Shown: piece by piece, positions 13,097 through 23,325 of the stretch
How positions within the stretch are numbered: the first letter of the stretch is position 1
How the letters are laid out: every line of letters starts with the position of its first letter
Origin: Malus domestica
Taxonomy: Eukaryota; Streptophyta; Magnoliopsida; Rosales; Rosaceae
Reading direction: 5' to 3'
Assembly (NCBI RefSeq): GCF_042453785.1
Contig: NC_091669.1
Span: forward strand, 16,103,001 to 16,167,000
Length of the DNA stretch: 64,000 bases
Notes under the pieces: model-generated
What the model was told of the DNA's origin: nothing
The model's database searches: none
The model's input: only the letters and a program-made list of their open reading frames with translations
Position numbers and translations under genes: made by a program

Positions 13097-13264
13097 TGTA
13101 CTTCTTTTCATTCGGGCAATTTCGTCATTTCACGTTAAGGTTTGGAGTGTGGATACTACGTCAAATGACATGTCATTCGGGTAGCGTATACCCAAATCCG
13201 TTCATGCTCAACTCGACTTTTAATCCAATTGAGCGAGTTATGATTAGGTAATACCCTCCAAAAT

Positions 13265-14515
13265 TGGGATGAAGATCCTCTTCTGATCTATTTTTATGGA
13301 AATCTTAGAGATCCTCACATTTTAACCGTTCATCGTACAACATAAGGTCAGTTTTTCGTTAGATACTATTGTAGACATCGAAATTGCGGTGAAATAAATG
13401 TTCACCAACGCATTAAAATTTTGACGTGTCAGGGCATACATGGCATATGCCACGTGTCATACAAATTGTACACATGGTGTGTGACTCAACAAAATAAGAA
13501 GAAATACCCTTGGAGGATTACACAAGTTTTTTTTTCTCATTTTGGGCAATGACAAGGCAAGCACATTTCAATCCATTGAAGATCAAAACAAGGTTTTCTT
13601 CTCATTTTGGGCAATGACAAAGCATGCACATATCAAGTTTAAAATGATATTAAGTGGAAAATTAGGCCATAAAATTACCACTTCAAGTTTAAAATTGTAT
13701 TAAGTGGGAAATTAGGCAATGGTGCTTGGAAAAGAAAAAAATATTTTGTGGTGGTGATTCATTTTCAAAGCCTATAAATAGGCTTCTACATCAAGGTATC
13801 ATCAACCAATTCACAAATACATTTCTCTACTCCCAAATTGGAAGAGAATCCCCCAAATCTTTGAAGCTTTGAAACTTTAAAGCTCTTAAGCAAATCTTGA
13901 AGGATCAAGAAAACCCTCTTCGTTCTTCATCAAATCCTCCTTCAAGATCAAGCCCCAACGACCCTTGAAGAACTTCCACCAATTCAAGATCAAGTCTCGA
14001 CAGCCCTTGAAGAAAGTGTTCATCGTTCATCATCCGTTCATCCTAAGATCAAGCCCCAACGGCCCTTTGGATCAACAACATCAACAAATCCACACAACTG
14101 TTCATCCTAAGATCAAGCCCCGACGACCATTTGGATCAATAATATCAACAAATCTACACAACATTTCTTTAAGATCAAACTTCGACGGCCCTTGAAGAAG
14201 CTCCCAACCGTTCATCCAAAATCAAGCCTCAACGGCCCTTGGATCAACAACATCCATAAATCAACACCTTACGGAGATCAAATCAGAGGATCAAATTAGA
14301 GATCATAACCCTAAAAATAAAAAAATCACAAAATATTATTTTGTACACGTTGTTCTTGTCTCTTTCGTTTCAGGAAAATTTCGTGTTCACAACTATTTAT
14401 GTTTAATTTTAAATAAAAAATTCAAAATGATTGTTGAGCACACGATGTACGATGAACGGTTATGATGTGAGGATCTCTAGTATTTCCACAATTTGGATCC
14501 AGATAGAATCCAAAT
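13265..14515. mobile_element. MULE-like MITE interrupted by a solo LTR
   Basis: The left arm (13265-13364) and the reverse complement of the right arm (14397-14515) share GAGATCCTCACAT and ACCGTTCATCGTAC at matching positions. The flanks CTCCAAAAT (13256-13264) and CTCCAAAAC (14516-14524) form a 9-bp TSD with one mismatch. Removing the solo LTR at 13370-14391 leaves a ~225-bp inverted-repeat element. Confidence 0.65.
13370..14391 (+). mobile_element. solo LTR, 1022 bp
   Basis: Begins TGTAGACATCGAAATTG and ends TTTCGTGTTCACA (TG...CA), flanked by an exact 5-bp TSD ACTAT (13365-13369 and 14392-14396). A TATA-like CCTATAAATAGG sits near 13770. After it, a ~60-bp unit (AAGATCAAGCCCCAACGGCC...) repeats about five times at roughly 13930-14240. 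No second copy or internal region is present, so this is a recombination product of a full element. Gypsy-type membership is likely from the LTR start but not proven. Confidence 0.8.
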
Positions 14516-14524
14516 CTCCAAAAC

Positions 14525-15498
14525 TCAACCTCACCTTAACTTGATCATTTACTGGTAGGCTGGGACACTTGGAACCAAAATCCTAAAGTGAAACAGGAAA
14601 TAAATCGGACCGCACTAAACAATTTAATTTTTTTGGTTTTAAAACAGTTTTGGTTTGAAACAGAAAAGCGATTTGATTTCAGTAATGAACATCTGAAACC
14701 GTACCAAAATCGAATCGAATCGCACCGCAAAAAAGAAGAAGCCTAGATTCCACATTAAAAAGACTACACACCTTACATTAGTTAGCATTCTTCAAGCCGT
14801 CAATCTGTTGTGCCTATTTTGGTTAAAAATTGAATATTGGCTGCAATCTTGCATCGTACTGATTTAAAACGCATATAAATGCTTGCTAGCTGCCCTCCGA
14901 AGAAAAACCTGGTGGTTTTTACAAACTAAATACCAATAGTGCTCTTGACGAGACTGCAAAAATGCGAGGTGTGGAAGCAGGGATTCATGATGAGAAAGGG
15001 AACTAATGGGGGCTATGGCTAAAGACCGTAGCTGCCATTCATGAAGCTAGTCATTTTGTTTGCAAACGATATAAACCAAAACCAAAACCGTTTAAAATCA
15101 AATCGAACCAAAACTAAATGGTTTAGTTCCATTTAGTTTTAGTTTCAAAACCGTATCAAACTGAACTGAAAAAATTTCAGCTTTGATTTCAGTTTTACCC
15201 TAAACCGCACCGAATCAACCATACCCAACCCTGTTTATTGGATTGAGAATTTGTACCCAATTGAATCCGAGTGAACTTGCAACAACCTAAAGCCTAATTC
15301 AAAAGTGCCTAAGGGGCCTTGCTTAAGTACCATAGTTCTTTTGAACATATTATTGATTTGGAGTTTGAGGTATAACATAACCCAAACTCAAACTCATATT
15401 GTGAACGTTGGGTTAGGGTTGAATAGGAACTCAAGTTGCACCCTTAAATTTACGCATCTCAAATGGTTATTATTATTTTTTGGCTTGCTATCACTAGT
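14525..15498. other. intergenic with AAACCG-rich degenerate repeats
   Basis: Many copies of words such as AAACCG, CCAAAACC and their complements occur at about 14590-14730 and 15060-15215, suggesting a decayed inverted-repeat element. Neither boundaries nor a TSD could be fixed. No gene seen. Confidence 0.35.
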
Positions 15499-15503
15499 AG
15501 TCT

Positions 15504-15882
15504 TGTTTATACCATATTTAGGGCCTCGTATTTAGATCTCGTACAAATACTCGGGGGACTTAAATGTAATTATGGGATAAAGGAAGGGGCAAATATGTAA
15601 TAAGTGAGGAGTCCTTATTCTATAAAAGGACCCCTCACCCTCACAATTAGGGAGGCCTCACTCTCACTCTCAGAGGCCATTTCTGGAGCCTTACCCTTTT
15701 CAACGCTCTCACTTCTAGAGCTCTCTCTCCCCCTCACTTCTCAGAGAAATATAATACAATCAGTGTGGACGTAGCCCAAACATTGGGGTGAACCACGATA
15801 AAATCCTTGTGTTCTTTACATTACTTGCAGATTCACGGTCGGATTTACGTTGTTCCAAGACCTCCGGTTTTGTGCATCAACA
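15504..15882 (+). repeat. 5' LTR
   Basis: 379 bp. The TATA box TATAAAAGG at 15621-15629 suggests transcription starts near 15650. The CT-rich stretch CTCTCACTCTCAGAGG follows. Confidence 0.93.
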
Positions 15883-15900
15883 TTTGGCGCCGTCTGTGGG
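15883..15900 (+). promoter_or_regulatory. primer-binding site
   Basis: TTTGGCGCCGTCTGTGGG immediately abuts the 5' LTR end. A GGCGCC-type site in this position is common in plant LTR elements. The tRNA it matches was not determined. Confidence 0.6.
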
Positions 15901-16364
15901 AAACGATACGAAAAGTTGTGTCGGTTCTCTTTCATTTTTTCATCTCCGTCGTGAATCTGCAAAAATTTGCAAAAACCTAGAAATAGAAAAGATCCAGATC
16001 TCAAAATCACTCATCTCTCTTTCTGGAAAACACATTGAAGCTAAACAAAAACCCCACTTCTCGATACACAGACACACTTTGTCTGTCTCTCTCTCTAATC
16101 TAATCCCTCAGCAAAAACAAAAAAAAAGATCCAGAAGAAAAAGAAAGAGATTCCATCGTCTCAACCATCATCATCATCTGCTCCGCAGCCCCACCAATCC
16201 TCCGCCGCACCCCAATCTTTCCATCGTCTGATCGCTGTCGACGTCCCCAACGAAGAGGACGAGATCCTTTTCGCAGCTCCTAGCTCCCGCCGCCTCTGTG
16301 AGATCAGACACCTAGAAAAACGGCACAGCAGCAATCACAGTTTCTCTCTCTAGCTAGACCAGCA

Positions 16365-16751
16365 ATGGCAGGGAACAGACTGAAACTCGATACGACGTCG
16401 CAGTCCTACTTAGAAGGAAAAACAGTGAGCGACACCAAGGTTCTGATATCTGATCTCTGCCGCCAATTCTGCAATCTCGGATGGGTCTCAGGAACGGGTG
16501 GCAGCATCACAATCAAAGTTCACGAAGACTCTGTTCCGAAGCCTGAGCGGCTTGTAGTCATGTCTCCGTCTGGCGTTCAGAATGAGAGAATGGTACGGCC
16601 CGGCGGTGGATTTACAGTGGGGAGATTCTCCGGCGAGAGGGAATTACCGGTTGTGTACACAGAAATGGACGGCGGGTTCAATGGTAACGGGGCTCCAAGA
16701 AGGGTATTATGGGCACCGAGGAGTAAAATGAGTGAAAGTCGCAGGATTTAG
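16365..16751 (+). pseudogene. DEP1: captured 5' fragment of DEP1 (methylthioribulose-1-phosphate dehydratase/enolase-phosphatase)
   Basis: The 128-residue frame starts at a natural-looking ATG. Its first 76 residues match the N-terminus of plant DEP1, the bifunctional methionine-salvage enzyme: [46 protein letters not shown]. That is the beginning of the class-II-aldolase-like dehydratase domain; the zinc ligands, the rest of that domain and the whole phosphatase domain are missing. Similarity stops at 16592, right before GGTACGG, so the break could coincide with an exon-intron border. The remaining 52 residues ([12 protein letters not shown]...) are not DEP1 and were not recognised. A leader resembling a host 5' UTR precedes the ATG. 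The fragment is in sense with the LTRs and cannot encode an active enzyme; whether it is transcribed is unknown. Confidence 0.8.
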
Positions 16752-17354
16752 AGTGCTTTTCATAGTATAGCTTCGTTTTGGGGGCGATTACGTTCCAATT
16801 CATCATTTTTGAGGTCCGGGTCGGAATCTGGTATTGTATTTTAACGAAGGCGAAGATCGCGATTCGTGGGTCAAGGACGACGTCGATCTCGGGGCACGTG
16901 TTTTTGGTCGGAGACAGCGCAGGCATACCACATGTCCAAGCAGCTGTCATTAGGGAAAAGCAAGAAAAGCAATCGCAATTAAAAGCTTAAAGTCAGATGC
17001 TTTCCAAAGCCATAGAACGTGGGTAGACAGAGAATGAGCAGAAGAGCAGAAAAGAAAAGTACTTTGATGGGATTTTTACAGCTGGAGTACACCAGCTTGT
17101 GTTTCAAACAGCAGAAAAAGAAAAAAGAGGCGTGATAGTGGATGGGCACGACCAAGATGTCCAAGAAAAGCAAGTGGAGTTAACCCTTCAGTTTCGCCAA
17201 GAGACAGAGACAGTTTTCGCCAAGAGACAGACAGAAAAGCAATGGGGAACAAAGCAGAAAAGAGAAAACAAAGAAAATGCAGCAGAAAAACACTGCAAAA
17301 AACAAGGAATAAATACCCCATCAGAGGGTAATATGTATAAACCCCATCAGAGGT

Positions 17355-17356
<2 letters not shown>
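16752..17356 (+). other. retroelement interior of unknown origin
   Basis: GC-rich, gene-like sequence at about 16780-16960 (a frame reading SISGHVFLVGDSAGIPHVQA) could be a second captured fragment, but no family was recognised. Beyond 16980 lies A-rich sequence repeating CAGAAAAG-like words. Confidence 0.35.

Positions 17357-17395
<39 letters not shown>
17357..17395. repeat. poly(A) run inside the LTR element
   Basis: About 39 consecutive A residues on the plus strand. This could mark the 3' end of a reverse-transcribed mRNA joined into the element, or simple slippage. Confidence 0.7.
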
Positions 17396-17397
<2 letters not shown>

Positions 17398-17460
17398 AAA
17401 AGCCCAAAACAAATGGCTGACATGTTGTGGAGGGCAAAGGCCCATAGGCCTGAAATAGCA

Positions 17461-18020
17461 CCAACCAGGTCATCAAAAGTACGCCCAGTACTCCGCAATT
17501 ATTCGGCAACCCGCCGTTATTACCACCAACCAGGTGATCAAAAGTACACCCAGTACTCCACAATTATTCGGCAACTCGCCGCTATTACCACCAACCAGGT
17601 GATCAAAAGTACGCCCAGTACTTCAAGTCATACATGAGCATTACTCATGTCAATCATACATAAACATTCATGAGCATCACTCATCCAATCATACATAAAC
17701 ATTCATGAGCATCACTCATGTTAACATTCATGAGCATCACTCATGTTAACATCCATGAGCATCACTCATGTCAATCAACATAAACATTCATGAGCATCAT
17801 TCATGTCAATCAGCTTCAAAGACTTCATTTACAGAGCTCTAGCTTCAAAGACTTCATTTACAAGAGCTCTAGCTTCAAAAGCTTCATTTACAAGAGCTCT
17901 AGCTTCAAAAGCTTCATTTACAGAGCTCTAGCTTCAACAGCTTCATTTACAAGAGCTCTAGCTTCAAAGACTTCATTTACAGAGCTATAGCTTCAAAGCT
18001 TCACTTGCAAAGCTTCACTT
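17461..18020. repeat. three successive tandem arrays in the LTR element interior
   Basis: First, a 65-bp unit starting CCAACCAGGT at 17461, 17526 and 17591 (3 copies). Second, at about 17634-17805, repeated CATGAGCATCACTCATG, each a small hairpin (CATGAG/CTCATG), with variable spacers. Third, at about 17811-18010, a 29-30 bp unit AGCTTCAAAGACTTCATTTAC plus AGAGCTCT in about seven copies. None is coding. Confidence 0.85.
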
Positions 18021-18055
18021 ACAAAGCTTCAGTGCATGGTCTACAAAGACCGCCT

Positions 18056-18664
18056 CCGAACAACCGCCACTTCGGCCCATACATGGATTCAATTTGAAGT
18101 CTCCAGCCAACAGACTCTATTGACCGAAGACTTGGGGGACTACATTATGTACCATATATTGGGCCTCAACTGGGCCTCATGAAAAATATTTGGGGGACTC
18201 TAGCCCATCACTTATGTATTGAGGAGTGAGCCCTTATTCTATAAAAGGGAATCCCTCACTTTCATTAGAGAGCACCCATTATTCATGTACTGAGGAGTGA
18301 ACCCTTATTCTATAAAAGGGACTCCCTTACCTTCATTAGAGAGCAACGCCGCCAGCTGAGCAACCGCCTTGCTGCAAACATCAACTCTAGCCCATCATTT
18401 ATGTATTGAGGAGCGAGCCCTTATTCTATAAAAGGGACCCCCTCACCTTCAAGCGCCACAAGCCGAGCCAACCAAGGCAATATAAGCCACAAGCCGAGCA
18501 ACCTCGCAACATGTGCTACTTCTAGTTGAGCATCATTTCAAATTGGGCACCGCCTCATGTCGAGTGTCAGCACCAGACGCCATCTAGTTACTTCGGCCCA
18601 CACATGGACTGAATTTCAAGTCTCCAGCCAAAAGACTCTCTTGACTGAAGACTTAGGGGACTAC
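18056..18664 (+). repeat. duplicated PPT/LTR-edge segment in the LTR element interior
   Basis: An ~85-bp block ending GACTTGGGGGACTAC (to 18142) recurs, ending GACTTAGGGGACTAC at 18664 just before the 3' LTR. After the first block come LTR-like words (ACCATATATTGGGCCTC) and then about three copies of an LTR-promoter-like unit (GAGGAGTGAGCCC...TTCTATAAAAGGG at about 18220, 18290 and 18408). Confidence 0.7.
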
Positions 18665-19043
18665 TGTTTATACCATATTTAGGGCCTCGTATTTAGATCT
18701 CGTACAAATACTCGGGGGACTTAAATGTAATTATGGGATAAAGGAAGGGGCAAATATGTAATAAGTGAGGAGTCCTTATTCTATAAAAGGACCCCTCACC
18801 CTCACAATTAGGGAGGCCTCACTCTCACTCTCAGAGGCCATTTCTGGAGCCTTACCCTTTTCAACGCTCTCACTTCTAGAGCTCTCTCTCCCCCTCACTT
18901 CTCAGAGAAATATAATACAATCAGTGTGGACGTAGCCCAAACATTGGGGTGAACCACGATAAAATCCTTGTGTTCTTTACATTACTTGCAGATTCACGGT
19001 CGGATTTACGTTGTTCCAAGACCTCCGGTTTTGTGCATCAACA
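18665..19043 (+). repeat. 3' LTR
   Basis: 379 bp, no difference from the 5' LTR seen by eye. Ends GCATCAACA, followed by TSD AGTCT. Confidence 0.93.
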
Positions 19044-19537
19044 AGTCTAATTATGCACATCAATGCTATCCTTAGCCTCAATTTTGTCCTACTGTTTCAT
19101 CAAATGAAAATCATATCACTAGTTGTCTAATTATGCACATCAATGCTACCCCTAACCTCAATTTTGTCCAACTTTTTCATCAACTGAAAATCATGGTAGG
19201 TGACTAAACTTTTAAGGGTAAACTCGTCTTATCACACCAAACCACTCGCTTTGAGTTTTTAACTTTCGTTCATGACCTCAAGTGTAAGGGGTGAATCAAG
19301 CTCCCGGTGCATTTCAGTGTCTAGTGATAATGAGAGATAGATAATTAAATTCAACACCTCGAGTGTAAGAGGTGAATACTCTTAACGAGTTATGGTAAAA
19401 ACTCGTTGCGTCTCGCATTGCACTATTAGAATTAGAAAGAAGCAAAAGATCAATGCACATTAAAATTGATATTTGTACAATGGATGAATAGGATGAATTG
19501 AGTTGAGTAGATGGGATTGGGATTTGTGTCCAAGCCT

Positions 19538-19807
19538 TCAAGGGGTGTAATAAGTTGGGCCACACTTGCATTTCCAACCCTCGGGCTCGTAGTTTGCATA
19601 CTGCACCCTCAAATGGGAGGTTTGCTTTTTGGTGGTGGGCACTTGAATGGCTTCACAGGGAGTGCACCCATAACACTTATGGTCACAGCTTGGAGGGCTT
19701 GACCCTATTTTGCTGAATTCTCTGTAGTTTGCTATTGCATTCATCTTTCCCACTCCTCCATTGATGCTCTTTGAACCCTTTAAACACAAGAAATTTCAAT
19801 AAAATTG

Positions 19808-19864
<57 letters not shown>

Positions 19865-20396
19865 CTTGTAGGGTAGCTAGCAAAGACTCTGGGCTTTTGC
19901 CTGTGCCTGGCCAAGCATTAACAGAATTTAGCAGAGAAACTAATGAGCTAAACCAAATACTATCAAGCCACAGTGTGCCCTCTCTGCACCCGGATTCGAA
20001 TTCCCCTCTCCGTAATTAGAATAGTTTACAATATAACATGTAAGATAAAAACATCCTGACATGAAAGAGGAAGAAGAAAAGGGGTTGATATGCGATGAAA
20101 ATCTAAAAGAAAAACTCTATAAAAACTAAGGGGAACAAGGGAAAAAAAAAAGATCAATATCACAGAAGAAAACAGATACATATCCAAATTCAAACTTTCC
20201 ACTTGAATAAGTTGCGAGAAAAAACACACATTTTTGTATGGTAATGATTGAAAAGGACATCTTGAATTTGAAAGGAAGGAAGTGAGTAACCTGGTTGATG
20301 AACACCAGGACCTGCATTTGGAGGAAAAGGCCTGCTTGTTGCAGAAACCCAACTCAATATTTGCAGAGCTATCACAAACCAATAAACTTTCCTCAT
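19538..20396 (-). CDS. EPFL: EPIDERMAL PATTERNING FACTOR-like secreted peptide
   Basis: Three minus-strand exons, 20396-20291, 19906-19863 and 19777-19538, close in phase to 129 residues. Residues 1-20 (MRKVYWFVIALQILSWVSAT) form a signal peptide. The C-terminal mature domain starts at IGSSPPSC and has six cysteines at 81, 85, 88, 91, 120 and 122 in the EPF/EPFL pattern C-x3-C-x2-C-x2-C...C-x-C, ending WKCKCGPTYYTP. EPFL peptides are apoplastic ligands for ERECTA-family receptor kinases, tuned by TMM, controlling stomatal patterning and organ growth. The subfamily was not assigned; the loop of 28 residues between the fourth and fifth cysteine and the EAIQVPT motif argue against the EPF1/EPF2 type. 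Intron 2 is only 85 bp and mostly (CT)n starting at the donor. Another (CT)n lies in the leader at 20447-20485. Confidence 0.88.
19812..19861. repeat. (GA)n microsatellite in EPFL intron 2
   Basis: A 50-bp GA/CT run begins right at the splice donor (minus strand GAG|GTCTCTCT) and fills more than half of the 85-bp intron. Confidence 0.95.
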
Positions 20397-20445
20397 TGCT
20401 TCAACCCACAAATGATTACTGTGATTATGGTGAGTATGATTAGAG

Positions 20446-20446
<1 letters not shown>

Positions 20447-20485
<39 letters not shown>
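20447..20485. repeat. (GA)n microsatellite in EPFL 5' leader
   Basis: A GA run of about 39 bp, 50 bp upstream of the EPFL ATG, reading (CT)n on the gene strand. A TATA-rich stretch (20550-20580) lies just beyond, placing the microsatellite in the 5' UTR or at the transcription start. Confidence 0.9.
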
Positions 20486-20489
<4 letters not shown>

Positions 20490-20589
20490 AAATCACTCAC
20501 AACTCACAGCACAAGATGTACATGCACAAATTGATGGGAGATGTGTACTATATATATATATGTGTATAAATGTATATATAGGTGAAGAA

Positions 20590-21896
20590 AAAGCGTAGAG
20601 TACAAAAATCCAAATCCCGAAAAGCTCCGAAATTTTCTTGGTTTTCTCTCTATCTTGCATTGGTAGAGAGAAAATTTTGCTTCACAAGCAACTGATTCTG
20701 GGGTTTCTTGTCAAACTGTGAAAAGCTCTAAAAAGTTTCCACCTTCATTGAAAACTCACTTCAAAATCCTTGTATGACCAAAGGAAGATACTGATATGCT
20801 CTCTCTCTCTCTCTAGAAATATCTCTGTTTATCTCTCTGAAACCAACCCAACAGAGCAGTACTAAATGAGCGGGTCCCTAGGCCCAAAATAACAGCTCCT
20901 CCTTTGGGGTCTGGAAATTTCAAGAAATCTCAGCTCCCTTAGCTGTCTAGCTAGCTTCCACACCTATTTTTCATTAATCTGATATTATTTGCATTGCTTC
21001 AAAAGGGTATATGTGAATCCAGATTTCCCGAGGGAGTGGCAGAAGGGTTCATGTAAAGAAGTGAGAAGGAGAAAGGATCAGCACAGGAATTTAATGAGTT
21101 GTTAATACATCTATTTGGGTCAACTTTTTTTTTTTTGCAGGTTGGTAGGTGGGGAACACCCAGGCTTTCTGTACCTCCATCCAATCCGGACCCTCCATGT
21201 GGACCTGCATCAGCGTGGCATTTAAGTCTTTGGAAGGCCTCGATTGTCTTGAAGCCACTTTCAGAATCCCAGATGATCACATTGACACGTTATCAACATA
21301 ATCTTTGCTTTCTTTGTTTTTGACAAACACATCCTCTCGTCTCTCTTTGCACACTCTCTGGCACACTTGTATTTCATGATTCTTCTTTCATTTCTTTGAT
21401 TTAAAGGTTAGAAATAAATCTCAATGAAAAAAAAGGAAACAGGAGTGTATAAAGGCGGAAAAAAGTTGTAAAAAAATCAATAACAACGGAAATTATTAAA
21501 CTTGAACGATACACAGATAATCACTAACTATACGTAACTTCTATAACATAACCTACATGCATCAATTATCAGAAATTAATTACGCAAACAGAGGGTTGAA
21601 CGCTAGTGTCTTTCCAGCATAGAATTTGTTTAGTATATTAATTTCTTGAGGTTTGTGCAGTGAAAGCAAGTCCGATAAGCAAAGCTTGATAGTGCAGTGT
21701 ATCTTTATCTGGCTGCTTTTCTCTAGGAAGTAATAGGCACTGCTGTGCCGTACTAATAGCAAATTTGAGTAAGAATTTGCTGCAAATATTTTGCCTAAAT
21801 GGGATTATTCGGTCAGCAGTAACGTCATAAAAAGTTAGACTGCTGTAGCAACAGCACAGCACAACCCAATGTCAAAAGCATCCCTACTTACATACA

Positions 21897-21933
<37 letters not shown>

Positions 21934-22094
21934 TAGTAAGTTCATGTTCCTAGGAATTTCTCCTTAGTAGTCAATGTGGGGGTTATCTTTAATGGAACGG
22001 CTTATAGCATAGATCGAGATATGTGGCAGTTGGACCCTTAGCCATTGAATTATACTTTTAAAAATTCAATGGCCATAGACCTTAGTTCCTGTTA
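20590..22094. other. intergenic upstream of EPFL
   Basis: A CT-rich stretch occurs at about 20797-20815. A somewhat GC-richer patch at 21135-21280 keeps an open frame on both strands (minus: WDSESGFKTIEAFQRLKCHA), but no family was recognised. A (TA)n microsatellite lies at about 21900-21932. Confidence 0.4.
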
Positions 22095-22097
22095 TAA

Positions 22098-22469
22098 GAC
22101 CTAGTTTGGAAGTAAGATGCTTAAAAAAAAGCACCTATGAAAAAAAGCTGTGAGGGTTTTAGGTGTTTGGTAAACTGAAAAAAAAGGGCTTATTTTGAAA
22201 GCTGCTGTGAGAATAAGCTGAAATCAAAGGAAAAAGCTGAAGCTGCTATTTGCAGCTTTGGAAAACTGATTTTTTTTCAAAGCACACGGAACTACAGTGC
22301 TTCTTTAATGAAAAGACCCACTATTAGACTGTTTTTTTTTCAAAAGCACTTTTACAAAAAAGTTTACCAAACACTCTGCTGATTTATTTCACAGCCGCTT
22401 ATTTTCACAGCACAACCGCTTATTCTCACAACAGCTTTTTTTCAAAGCACATCAATACCAAACCAGCCC
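22098..22469. mobile_element. PIF/Harbinger-type (Tourist-like) MITE, 372 bp
   Basis: The termini GACCTAGTTTGG and, reverse-complemented, GGGCTGGTTTGG are flanked by TAA (22095-22097 and 22470-22472). A 3-bp TAA/TTA TSD with short TIRs is diagnostic of PIF/Harbinger. The interior is rich in AAAGCAC/GTGCTTT and CAGCTTTTT words in both orientations, and is thus self-complementary. Confidence 0.7.
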
Positions 22470-22472
22470 TAA

Positions 22473-23325
22473 GTCGTTCCACACTAGAATTTTCGGTCCA
22501 TATGTTGAGTGTTACCCCAAACCTCTCTTTCTCCCACCTGAAACTACAACTAAGAGTGTGGAAGAAGGTATTGAATTGATTCATTTATTGCTATGAAGAA
22601 AGGTCAATATGTGCTATCATATGATGGTCATTCCACACCTCCCACCTGATATGCTCAATAAACTTAAGATTAAGATTGATGGGATTGAAGATTTAACCCA
22701 ATTTGATAAGTTTATGAAAATTGAAACTGGTTTTGCTTGGAAGTTTGAATCCGATCTGAAGAAAATCGGACGCAAATCAAATTTAAACTTATAAGCAAAT
22801 CAGATGTCAAATCAGATTCATACATTTGTGAGGATAATTCAATTTAAGTAATCGCTCAGTAAGTTAATCTCTCAGCTATAGTGAAATCAAGTCTTGTATT
22901 AAAAGCAAAATAAGGATGCTACTAGACTACAAAATGAGATTCGACTATGTAACCGGGATATATCCTATCTCTCTATTGCTCTCATCACATGACAGCACAA
23001 AAAGAGATGGAGAGACGGGGATACACTCTTACACCCAAGATTTTGCCCCACAACACCCTTCCCCTTCTTCCACATACAAGACGTACCAAATGGCATCAAC
23101 ATTTAACCATATAGTGTTTAACCAATTCAAGTGTGCAAACCTATAGCAGATTGTGATAGAACTAGAATGGTTATGGTACTATTTAGCTTCTACATTTGTG
23201 GAGACTCATACATCCAAGTGGCGATATATAACCATCTTTCTATCTCATTTATCGCGTGACATAATCTGATTCTTCCATAAGATATTATATCGAGTTCAAA
23301 TATCTGTAAAATAATATTAAGAGTA
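22473..23325. other. intergenic, no gene seen
   Basis: No recognisable coding sequence or repeat. Short frames at 22609-22794 and 22916-23146 have no domain. Confidence 0.45.

Larger units (their letters stand above)
15504..19043 (+). mobile_element. young non-autonomous LTR retrotransposon with captured host gene
   Basis: Two direct 379-bp LTRs (15504-15882 and 18665-19043) look identical on full visual comparison, begin TGTTTATACC and end GCATCAACA. They are flanked by an exact 5-bp TSD AGTCT (15499-15503 and 19044-19048). A GGCGCCGTCTGTGGG primer-binding-like site directly follows the 5' LTR. The purine-rich GACTTAGGGGACTAC directly precedes the 3' LTR and serves as a candidate polypurine tract. 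Each LTR holds a TATA box (TATAAAAGG at 15621). The 2.8-kb interior has no gag, protease, RT or integrase; it holds a DEP1 5' fragment, a poly(A) run and several tandem arrays. It must have been mobilised by an autonomous relative. LTR identity implies a recent insertion. Confidence 0.93.

Noticed and set aside
15788-16231. 147-residue frame spanning the LTR end and the leader
   Set aside because: It crosses the LTR and primer-binding site, has no domain, and its composition is that of a CT-rich leader.
17076-17563. Minus-strand frames of 69-140 residues with poly-Phe
   Set aside because: They are generated by the poly(A) run and tandem array in the LTR element.
20999-21323. Possible exon upstream of EPFL (open on both strands)
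   Set aside because: No family recognised, no matching splice partner found; kept only as a note in the intergenic entry.
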